DNA of 23,092 nt, taken from positions 1-23,092 of IMG/VR virus record IMGVR_UViG_3300043499_000160. One strand, written 5' to 3'. The stretch's first letter is position 1, and every line of letters starts with the position of its first letter. The notes beneath the pieces were generated by a model, which worked only from the letters and a program-made list of their open reading frames with translations, was not told the origin of the DNA and did not search any database. This DNA is from a virus. This document shows positions 1 through 6,055 of the stretch, piece after piece. Made by a program: the position numbers and the translations under genes.

Positions 1-27
1 GGCGGGCGCTGAGCACGATTCACGCGA

Positions 28-549
28 TTATCGGCTACCCCTAGGCCGGCTACCGGTCCAATCGTCAATTCGACCACGAGCATCGAGCGATGCCTTACCG
101 ACCGGCCCCAGGTAAACTACAATCCGGGTCCGTTTGCTGTACCAACTAGGAAGATCAGGTAGGTACAAAGTGAGGTTATTAGATAAAGCCCACCGATTAA
201 ACAACGCCTCCTCGAATGGTGGTACATATATGTGGTTTAGTTGTGCGGCTGCTTTTGCGTTAACACGGTAGTATTGAGGATGATCTACAAACGGGCGCCG
301 CATATCATAATACTGCCTATCGTGAACTCCACCTTTGGCCAAGCATTTGTGGCTGAAGGGGGTACTCAAGATCCAACCATGTCGTATCCCGAACTCCTTG
401 GCGATCGATAGCTCTAGCTTACCAACACGCCATTCCGAACCCCTGACTATACCGGCGACCTTGCGCCATTCCGGGGATCGGATATCGATCCGCCGCTCCG
501 GAATGCCCCTTTCCCGTTCGATCTCAGCTAGGGCCGCGAAAATATCCAT
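28..549 (-). CDS. Hypothetical phage protein, 173 aa
   Basis: I do not recognise this protein. It is soluble-looking, with no signal peptide or membrane segment. The N-terminal third is charged (many Arg and Glu; starts MDIFAALAEIERERGIPERR), the middle has an aromatic patch (QYYDMRRPF, PQYYRV), and the last 25 residues are basic and Gly/Arg-rich. The ATG start is supported by a purine-rich GGGAGAG site a few bases upstream on the minus strand. It is the last gene of the leftward block seen here, downstream of the primase-helicase and separated from it by a 232-base AT-rich gap, so it may have its own promoter or be read from the primase transcript. Its link to replication is by position only. 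Confidence 0.7.
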   Translation of the reverse strand: MDIFAALAEIERERGIPERRIDIRSPEWRKVAGIVRGSEWRVGKLELSIAKEFGIRHGWILSTPFSHKCLAKGGVHDRQYYDMRRPFVDHPQYYRVNAKAAAQLNHIYVPPFEEALFNRWALSNNLTLYLPDLPSWYSKRTRIVVYLGPVGKASLDARGRIDDWTGSRPRGSR

Positions 550-670
550 GTTTCTCTCCCGCTGGGGTGTAAGGGTGCAAGGGGCGTGGGGTGTGAGGAA
601 AATCTACCCCATATGAAAAACACATTTGATTTGTAATTTGGATAACTTACCTGTATTTTATACACCCTAT

Positions 671-744
671 ACACCCCATTAATATTATTATTATTATTAT
701 TATTAATAGAATCAATAGGTTATATAGATAAAGGTATGGGGTGT
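671..744. repeat. 9-bp inverted repeat flanking AT-rich core
   Basis: ACACCCCAT at 671-679 is the exact reverse complement of ATGGGGTGT at 736-744. The 56 bases between them are almost all A and T. The spacing is long for a hairpin, so paired protein-binding sites are more likely than an RNA structure. Confidence 0.6.
684..704. repeat. ATT trinucleotide microsatellite, seven units
   Basis: Seven perfect tandem copies of ATT occupy these bases, with near-matching flanks. It sits in the middle of the AT-rich core and may be a DNA unwinding element or simply a slippage-prone tract. It lies outside any gene. Confidence 0.85.
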
Positions 745-781
745 GTGGTTGGGGTGAGTGGTGGGGTTTGACCTGAAAAAA

Positions 782-3214
782 TTACAGTTCACCCCCTAAA
801 ACCCGATCAATAATTAATGCGCGGAGCCTTTGTACGTCCGCAGAAATGATTTCCGGGCTTTTTGACCAGCAATAATAATCCCGGCGGGGGTTTGTCATCT
901 TTACCCTCCGTCCCAAAACAGGCGTTAATTGCAGTCGCCGTAGGGTGCTGATGATGCTTCTGTGGTCGGAATAAAATCCGACCTTATTTAATTCCTCAAC
1001 TAGAAGGTGAATTATCGTGATTTCTTCTGAAATTCCTGGTATATTTTGCTCCATTAAATCCTCAATCGCTATTTGCAGATCCGGACGTTGCTCATCAATT
1101 AACCGAGTTTTTCCGGTGCTGGATGGTGCTCTCCCGACAGGGCTGAACTCGGGAGACAGCTTATAATCCTTCAACCAGCCATAGATCGCCCCTGGAGATT
1201 CTGAAATCGCTCGAAACAAGTTTCGATAATAGAACGGGTTCTCTTTCTTAAACTTATCCACTTCCTCTTTGGACTGCCACGGCGAGAGAATGACGTAATA
1301 CCGCGTGTCGCCAATCCCTAGCGGTATGGCGTCTCGGTGGTTTGTGAAGCCAAGATAGGTCGTAGTATTCACCGCAGTGTATTGTTTGACAAATTTCGGA
1401 TGTACGCTTATCGCTTCGTCAGTAATGTATACCTTCATTTTGTCCAACACGTCATATCTGTGGCCGGGGAGCCATAGTTCTTCGATAAAACTTAGTTGGT
1501 GCCCTTCAGCCCAATCGGTGTGTACGCTCATGATCGTGTTAATATCCAGCTTGTGGACATTTGGCGCCCCGCCTAATACAGCACCCATCATTTTGGCGAT
1601 GAACGTCTTTCCGATCCCCTCTGCGCCCTGGATAATCGTCATGTAGTTGCAACGTTTACCGGTTTGAACGATGTACGCGAGAGTCGATATTAATAACTCT
1701 ACGTCCCGCTTGTCCCCGATAAGATGGCCAAAGTGACTTTGGATGGTCGCTAGATCCTTTTTCTCCTTCTCACTTAACATTAACGGGATATCCGGGTGTA
1801 GGCTGCGGTAGGTGTTGACCCATTCCAATCCAGAGGCGTCTTTAAAAGTGGCTTCGCTGCCCGGCAGGTACATTGTCATGTGGAAAACTGGGATCTTTGC
1901 GATGTCTAAGGCGTACCGGGAGGCGGTTCCTTCCGACAGGTATCGCCCGTGGGCGGCATCGAATGCCTCACGCCCAATCCGTTCACCGGTTCCCTTGTGA
2001 TAGAAATCCGCTGTATGCTTCAGGTAGACCCATCCCTTCAGCCACTCGGGCACCCCTTCCACCGTAGGACGCACCATGCTCCGCGCTCTGGCGGCACTTA
2101 GCGTCACCCCAAGTCGCTTTGCGTTGCGTTGCATCGACGTGGACAGGCGTTCCAGGTCGAGAGAGTCCAAAACTAGCTTTTTAGCGTCAGCGATCGCCGC
2201 CTTTAACCCGTCTACGTCAACCGCAGCGTCCAGCTTCGTCAGGATTCCCGCCAATCCCTGCCGCCCATAGAACGCCGCCCACTTCCTTATATACTTATGG
2301 GTGAGCTTCCGACCCTTCCCCTGCCCGAGAGACATCCACGTCTTCTCGAATCTCTCATCCTTGTGCTTCGCCGCTCGTGCGGACCATTCCAGGGCTAGCC
2401 GGCGACCGATCTCACCCCCACCCGTCTCATGGTGAATCGCACACATCACCTTGAACCAGCCAAGCTGCGCGTCCGTGTTCGTCTCGTCCCCGTAGGGAAC
2501 CCTGTCATCATTCGGGATCGAGCGGACCAGCCTCCCCAACTCCTCCTCGCTCATCCCTGATGGGTCGCTACCGACCCCCAGTTCTTCTAACTCATCCTCT
2601 CCGTATTCCCGCACCGTAGAGGCGACCGCACCTTCTGCCGTGTACCCCCTAACGGCCATCAACCGCTCGAACTCCGCGATGATCCGCCGGCAATCCTCAA
2701 CCGTGATCACGGGCAGTTCATCTACCGGTGTCCACTCTGGACCATCGCCGATCTGCCATTGGTACGGCTTCCCCGTCTCCGGGTGGACGTGGTACGCGAC
2801 GAACTGCTGACCCTCCCCCAGGATCTCGATCTGGAACCGGCGGCCTAGCTCATCCCGGTAGACCCTGGACGCCATTTTCCGGATCGGCGTATGCGCGCGG
2901 AACATGAACCCGCGTTTGGGGAAGTTGCCGATCCGCACCGGGGCGAACCCGATCTCGGTGATAATCCAGTCTTCCATCCATTTAGCGTCATCCACCGCAG
3001 GGATGTCGCAGTCCACGAAACTAACTTTTCCGCACGTAATCCCGACTCCCGCATCGGCGTGACCGTTCCCCAGCCAGTAACCCACATCTGCCGCAGTGGT
3101 CAGGAGTTTCTGCCACCCCCGGATCACCGGATATTTCGCGCCCGGTTTGATGGGTATAACGTTGTACCCATTGCGTAATACTTGCAGCCCTAGATCCGCC
3201 AGAAAACCGGCCAT
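782..3214 (-). CDS. Phage primase-helicase: Prim-Pol, PriCT and SF3/D5-like ATPase domains
   Basis: This is an 810-aa replication protein that should lay down primers and unwind DNA at the fork. Residues about 1-160 form a bifunctional primase-polymerase (Prim-Pol) domain with the metal-binding DxD at D68/D70 (FVDCDIP) and a conserved GEGQQFVAYHVHP segment near 133-145. Residues about 235-315 resemble the primase C-terminal helical module (DAQLGWFKVMCAIHHETGGG and following). The C-terminal part (about 480-700) is an SF3/D5-like or VirE/DUF5906-type ATPase: Walker A GAEGIGKT at 530-537, Walker B-like LSFIEEL around 574-580 and a sensor-like TTYLGFTNH around 618-626. The ATG follows the upstream HTH-like gene by 13 bases with only a weak AGGG site, so the two are probably cotranscribed. 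Oddity: the helicase half is much more AT-rich than the Prim-Pol half. Family assignment is firm; exact activity is inferred. Confidence 0.93.
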   Translation of the reverse strand: MAGFLADLGLQVLRNGYNVIPIKPGAKYPVIRGWQKLLTTAADVGYWLGNGHADAGVGITCGKVSFVDCDIPAVDDAKWMEDWIITEIGFAPVRIGNFPKRGFMFRAHTPIRKMASRVYRDELGRRFQIEILGEGQQFVAYHVHPETGKPYQWQIGDGPEWTPVDELPVITVEDCRRIIAEFERLMAVRGYTAEGAVASTVREYGEDELEELGVGSDPSGMSEEELGRLVRSIPNDDRVPYGDETNTDAQLGWFKVMCAIHHETGGGEIGRRLALEWSARAAKHKDERFEKTWMSLGQGKGRKLTHKYIRKWAAFYGRQGLAGILTKLDAAVDVDGLKAAIADAKKLVLDSLDLERLSTSMQRNAKRLGVTLSAARARSMVRPTVEGVPEWLKGWVYLKHTADFYHKGTGERIGREAFDAAHGRYLSEGTASRYALDIAKIPVFHMTMYLPGSEATFKDASGLEWVNTYRSLHPDIPLMLSEKEKKDLATIQSHFGHLIGDKRDVELLISTLAYIVQTGKRCNYMTIIQGAEGIGKTFIAKMMGAVLGGAPNVHKLDINTIMSVHTDWAEGHQLSFIEELWLPGHRYDVLDKMKVYITDEAISVHPKFVKQYTAVNTTTYLGFTNHRDAIPLGIGDTRYYVILSPWQSKEEVDKFKKENPFYYRNLFRAISESPGAIYGWLKDYKLSPEFSPVGRAPSSTGKTRLIDEQRPDLQIAIEDLMEQNIPGISEEITIIHLLVEELNKVGFYSDHRSIISTLRRLQLTPVLGRRVKMTNPRRDYYCWSKSPEIISADVQRLRALIIDRVLGGEL

Positions 3215-3227
3215 CTTTGGATCAACC

Positions 3228-3560
3228 CTAAAAGTTAGTTTCGAACGTCAGTCCGCGTGGGGTCCATCCGATAATCTGGATGCCCATGACACGTTCGATT
3301 TCGTCAAACGTCTTTTGCGGGACGTAGACGATCCGGCGATCGTTTAGCTGCGATTTCAAGGTGGAATAGTTTATTCCGATCGTATCCGCGAGAATTTGGA
3401 TTTGTTTCTTCCGACTCCGACTCGCGTAGATGCCTCCGAGTTGAATGAGAAACGCATCTATGGCTCGATTTTTTTCGACGCCATCAGGCAATTCTAGAAT
3501 CCATTTGGGGAATGGGATCATTTCGTAGTACCCCCTTCGATTTGTACTTGACGCCTTCAT
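3228..3560 (-). CDS. Small HTH-like protein, possible regulator, 110 aa
   Basis: The protein is small and basic. Residues about 55-95 contain a segment that reads like a helix-turn-helix (QILADTIGINYSTLKSQLND), resembling Cro/CI-type or replication-initiation DNA-binding proteins. The rest is not recognised. I chose the ATG at 3558-3560 (protein starts MKASSTNRRG); the frame is open back to a TTG at 3579-3581, which has an AAGG site about six bases away and would add seven residues, so the start is uncertain. It is the first gene of the leftward block, divergent from the rightward operon with only about 57 bases between starts, and lies just ahead of the primase-helicase. That position fits an autoregulator acting on the divergent dyads, but no binding evidence is available. 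Confidence 0.7.
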   Translation of the reverse strand: MKASSTNRRGYYEMIPFPKWILELPDGVEKNRAIDAFLIQLGGIYASRSRKKQIQILADTIGINYSTLKSQLNDRRIVYVPQKTFDEIERVMGIQIIGWTPRGLTFETNF

Positions 3561-3583
3561 CTTCCCGACGATAAGCTCCAACC

Positions 3584-3610
3584 GTTGCCTTTTGCAACTC
3601 CAATTTGGAG
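3584..3610. promoter_or_regulatory. Two adjacent dyad symmetries in the divergent gap; candidate operator
   Basis: GTTGC-CTTTT-GCAAC (3584-3598) is immediately followed by, and shares one base with, CTCCAA-T-TTGGAG (3598-3610). Both are perfect inverted repeats. The second includes the GGAG ribosome binding site (3607-3610) of the rightward gene that starts at 3618. A protein bound here, or an RNA hairpin, could affect both divergent units. No clear -35/-10 pair could be picked out in either direction, so promoter positions are not given. Confidence 0.4.
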
Positions 3611-3617
3611 GTAAAAC

Positions 3618-3962
3618 GTGGCGTTAGAAGATGATGTGAAAGCACTTACTACAGTTATCGCCGCTTTAGCAGCTAAATTGCCTGTGGGCGCGGCTACAAC
3701 TGCTCCGTCCACCTCTACGGCAGCAGCCACTCGCGGTCCTGGGCGGCCGAGAAAAGTGACTTTGGACGAGGTTAAGGTCGTTGCAAAACGGTTGATGGAC
3801 GAGCGGGGCGGCCCGGTTGCCCGTAAATTGATCGCAACGCACGTTGGGACCGAGAACGGCAAGCTGGCGGACCTGGACGAAAGCAAGTACGCGAATTTTA
3901 TCGCCGAGGTCGATGTACTCCTTGCTCAGCAGCCGGCCGAACACGCGGAATCGGATCTGTAG
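3618..3962 (+). CDS. Small AT-hook-like phage protein, 114 aa
   Basis: The start is GTG at 3618 with a strong GGAGG site six bases upstream. Residues about 1-20 are helical and hydrophobic/Ala-rich, about 21-38 are a low-complexity Ala/Thr/Ser linker, then RGPGRPRK (about 39-46) matches the GRP core of an AT-hook, a minor-groove DNA-binding motif. The C-terminal half (about 47-110) is a small helical module of a kind often seen at the ends of small phage DNA-metabolism proteins (pattern VxxxAKxLxDxxG...KLADLDxSKYxxFI). It is the first gene of the long rightward operon, ahead of the DUF2800 nuclease. A DNA-binding accessory role is reasonable, but one AT-hook match is weak evidence and the specific function is unknown. 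Confidence 0.75.
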   Translation: MALEDDVKALTTVIAALAAKLPVGAATTAPSTSTAAATRGPGRPRKVTLDEVKVVAKRLMDERGGPVARKLIATHVGTENGKLADLDESKYANFIAEVDVLLAQQPAEHAESDL

Positions 3963-3974
3963 CCGGTGGGCGGA

Positions 3975-5153
3975 ATGGCTATTTCATCGTTTCGACCTAG
4001 TTATTCCGCCACCTCTCTGTTCTGTGCCGGTTCACTCCTCCCTTCCCTCACCGCCGTGGATAAAGCGGGTTACGAGGCGGCTGAGGGCACGGTCTTCCAC
4101 GAGTTGATTGCTGAATGGCAAACACGCGGGCGGCCCGATCACTGGTTGGGGCAAACCAGGGAGGTTGATGGCTATACCGTCGAGATAGTCGAGGAAATGT
4201 TTACCCATGCAGAGGAATGCTTGACCCGTGCTAACGAGATCCACGGCGATCGGTATGTTGAGACACGGGTTGACCTAACCGCGATCACACCCATCCCCGG
4301 TCAAGGTGGTACGTGTGATCTGGCGTTCTGCCGACAGGGGATACTCGATATAACCGACTGGAAGTACGGTAAAGGTGTGCAGGTTTTCGCGTACAAGAAC
4401 ACGCAGTTGATGTTGTACGCTCTCGGTTTCTACTTCGAATTTAACCAGTTCTACGACTTCCAGCTAATCCGGATGCGGATCGCGCAGCCGCGTTTTAATC
4501 ACTGGGATCTCTGGGAGGTCCAAGTCGAAGAGCTACTGGAATTCGCCGACTGGGCGCGTGAGCGGTGGTCACTCGCATGGCAACCCGACTCTCCCCGTAC
4601 CCCAAGCCCGAAGGCTTGTCAGTGGTGCAAGGTGCGACTGACATGCCCTGCATTGGAGGTAGCGCGTCAAGCCCTGGTCGATCTCACTTTTGAGGTACTC
4701 GATGTGGACCCACGCCAACCTGTGCAGCCTGTTGCACCTGTAATCCCGCCCGCGATCGAGTTGACCACTACCCAGCTTGCCCAGATCTACCGATACCGCA
4801 AGCTCATGGAAAGTTGGTTTAGCGACATCGGCGACGAGTTGATAGCGCGTGGGCTAAGCGGAGAAGACCTGGGCGGTCAGTGGAAGGTCGTTGAGGGGCG
4901 ACCGGGGCGTCGTCGTTGGACTGACGAGGAGCAGGCTGTCCAGGCTTTCGATCGGATTGGGGTAGACCCATACGAAGTGAAACTCCGTTCGCCGGCTCAG
5001 GTTGAAAAGCTGGTTCGAGCGGCCGGGGTACGTGACCCCACACCATACGTGAACCTATTCACTGATCGTACTCCCGGTAAGCCGGCTCTCGTGCCGATCG
5101 GTGACGCTCGTGCCGATCTCCAGTCAGCCGTGGAGGACAGTTTTAATGGCTAG
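3975..5153 (+). CDS. DUF2800 family Cas4/RecB-like PD-(D/E)XK nuclease with Fe-S cysteines
   Basis: This is a phage exonuclease-type protein of the DUF2800/Cas4-RecB group. Counting from the ATG at 3975 (392 aa), the nuclease core shows H42 (GTVFHELI), D115 (GTCDLAF), D128 and K130 (ITDWKYGKG) and the QxxxY motif Q144-Y148 (TQLMLY). One N-terminal cysteine, C17, and the C-terminal set C215-x2-C218-x5-C224 (ACQWCKVRLTC) match the four-cysteine iron-sulfur arrangement of Cas4 and AddB nucleases. The ATG was preferred over an in-frame GTG at 3966 because family members begin near a (S/F)xPSxxxxxxxCxxS segment. The last 130 residues hold family-specific helices and an Arg-rich patch. It overlaps the next gene by eight bases. 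It likely processes DNA ends for replication or recombination with the DUF2815 partner downstream. Confidence 0.9.
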   Translation: MAISSFRPSYSATSLFCAGSLLPSLTAVDKAGYEAAEGTVFHELIAEWQTRGRPDHWLGQTREVDGYTVEIVEEMFTHAEECLTRANEIHGDRYVETRVDLTAITPIPGQGGTCDLAFCRQGILDITDWKYGKGVQVFAYKNTQLMLYALGFYFEFNQFYDFQLIRMRIAQPRFNHWDLWEVQVEELLEFADWARERWSLAWQPDSPRTPSPKACQWCKVRLTCPALEVARQALVDLTFEVLDVDPRQPVQPVAPVIPPAIELTTTQLAQIYRYRKLMESWFSDIGDELIARGLSGEDLGGQWKVVEGRPGRRRWTDEEQAVQAFDRIGVDPYEVKLRSPAQVEKLVRAAGVRDPTPYVNLFTDRTPGKPALVPIGDARADLQSAVEDSFNG

Positions 5154-5331
5154 GGTCTTCGCCACTCGGAATGAAGCGGAGTTGTACCGCTATACATTGC
5201 CACTGGCGGATCGGTGGGAGACGATACACTTTACCAGCAACATGGGGAGAGAGGGATACGTGATACGGCGTAAACCAAAGATGTGGCGTGAACCGGTGAA
5301 AGAGGTGGGCGATGTCAGACGTGATTGTTGA
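5146..5331 (+). CDS. Small hypothetical protein, 61 aa
   Basis: The ATG at 5146 lies inside the end of the nuclease gene and has GGAGG at 5132-5136, nine bases upstream. The protein is basic (starts MARVFATRNEAELYRY, with RRKPKMW near residue 40) and has no recognisable domain or membrane segment. Its stop overlaps the start of the DUF2815 gene by 20 bases, so translation is probably coupled. A reading frame of the same phase extends further upstream, but inside the nuclease gene. I cannot assign a function. Confidence 0.65.
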   Translation: MARVFATRNEAELYRYTLPLADRWETIHFTSNMGREGYVIRRKPKMWREPVKEVGDVRRDC

Positions 5332-5947
5332 GCGTAAGGTGTTACGAGAGGAAAAGTACGTTGTCACTTATAGTGACCAGAGCATCATGATTAAAGAGGT
5401 GCGGCTGTCGTATCCGCATCTCGACAAGCCTTGGGCAATGGGCGGGGATAAACCGAAGTACAGCGCATATGGGTTGATGCCTAAAACCCCGGCGTACGCG
5501 AAGTCGAAGGCTTTGATTGATGCTGCGATCCAGAAGATTGCGACCGATAAGCAGAGTCCGAATTTGCCGGCTACGCAGCGGTTTTTTCGTGACGGCGATG
5601 AGACGGACAAACGAAGCTTTAAGGGGCATTGGAGTATCAGTGCCAGCGAGGACACTCGTCCCGGTCTTCGCGGACGTGGTGTAGACCCGATCACAGGTCG
5701 GGCAAGGATGATCGCGCCGGAAGAGATAACAGAGGTGTTTTACCCCGGTTGTTGGGTGAACTTACTCGTAAAACCCTGGTGGCAATCCAATACATACGGC
5801 AAGCGGGTTAACGCCAACCTCGTCGCGGTACAGTTTGTGCGCGATGATCAGAAGATCGTTGGCGAGGGTCGTATCGGGGACGATGCGATCGATGATTCCT
5901 TTGGCGTCTTGCCCGAGGATGAGAGCGGCTTCGAGGATGACCTGTAA
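5312..5947 (+). CDS. DUF2815 single-stranded DNA-binding protein
   Basis: The 211-aa protein matches the DUF2815 family, regarded as OB-fold-type phage ssDNA-binding proteins. Seen in the sequence are the family-like segments RLSYPHLDKPW (about 31-41), the conserved KxFKGHWxIxASEDTRPG region (about 101-120), a PGCWVNLLVKPWW strand (about 144-156), the NANLVAVQFVRDD segment, and a strongly acidic C-terminal tail of about 25 residues, the typical partner-docking tail of phage SSBs. The ATG has AGAGGTGGG just ahead. It sits between the Cas4-like nuclease and the DNA polymerase, the usual order DUF2800-DUF2815-polymerase in many phages. It should coat ssDNA at the fork and recruit the polymerase or helicase. 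Confidence 0.9.
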   Translation: MSDVIVERKVLREEKYVVTYSDQSIMIKEVRLSYPHLDKPWAMGGDKPKYSAYGLMPKTPAYAKSKALIDAAIQKIATDKQSPNLPATQRFFRDGDETDKRSFKGHWSISASEDTRPGLRGRGVDPITGRARMIAPEEITEVFYPGCWVNLLVKPWWQSNTYGKRVNANLVAVQFVRDDQKIVGEGRIGDDAIDDSFGVLPEDESGFEDDL

Positions 5948-5951
5948 GTAG

Positions 5952-5995
5952 GATGGAGCAGGGATAGTTCGGGGGAGCGAATCCCTGCTCCCATC
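5952..5995 (+). promoter_or_regulatory. Strong hairpin after the SSB gene
   Basis: GGAGCAGGGAT (5955-5965) and ATCCCTGCTCC (5981-5991) form a perfect 11-bp stem with a 15-base loop; three more pairs (5952-5954 with 5993-5995) extend it past a single bulged C. No T-run follows, so it does not look like a standard intrinsic terminator. It may be an RNA processing or stability element, a translational control structure, or a protein-binding site. Confidence 0.55.
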
Positions 5996-6006
5996 GGGGC
6001 CGTGTG

Positions 6007-6036
6007 GCAACCGAGCGGTCCTACAACATCGGTTGC
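6007..6036 (+). promoter_or_regulatory. Second hairpin before the DNA polymerase gene
   Basis: GCAACCGA (6007-6014) pairs perfectly with TCGGTTGC (6029-6036) around a 14-base loop. It begins 12 bases after the first hairpin and ends 20 bases before the polymerase ATG, leaving the GGTGG ribosome binding site (about 6047-6051) outside the stem. It could tune polymerase expression; no U-tract follows. Confidence 0.5.
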
Positions 6037-6055
6037 ACTTCCTTACGGTGGATAG

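Larger units (their letters stand above)
550..781. other. AT-rich intergenic region with GGGGTG repeats; candidate replication origin or control region
   Basis: This is the longest gene-free stretch in the window. It holds repeated GGGGTG-type motifs: GGGGTGT at 564-570, GGGGTGTG at 588-595, GGGGTGTGTGG at 738-748, GGGGTGAG at 751-758, and the reverse-strand version ACACCCC at 671-677 with a partial ACACCC at 662-667. They flank a core of about 110 bases that is very AT-rich (roughly 620-735) and contains an ATT trinucleotide run. The ATGGGGTGT unit at 736-744 is inverted relative to ACACCCCAT at 671-679. Repeats around an easily melted segment, directly beside a primase-helicase gene, are the layout of many phage and plasmid origins, but function is inferred. 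The region must also hold any promoter for the 173-aa gene; a TATAAA-like box on the minus strand near 654-661 has no convincing -35 partner. Confidence 0.4.

Noticed and set aside
335-616. Plus-strand frame of 93 codons opposite the 173-aa gene
   Set aside because: It has no good ribosome binding site and mostly overlaps the better-supported minus-strand gene.
5952-5995. Intrinsic terminator after the SSB gene
   Set aside because: The hairpin is strong but no T-run follows and the operon continues at once into the polymerase gene, so I list it only as a regulatory hairpin.
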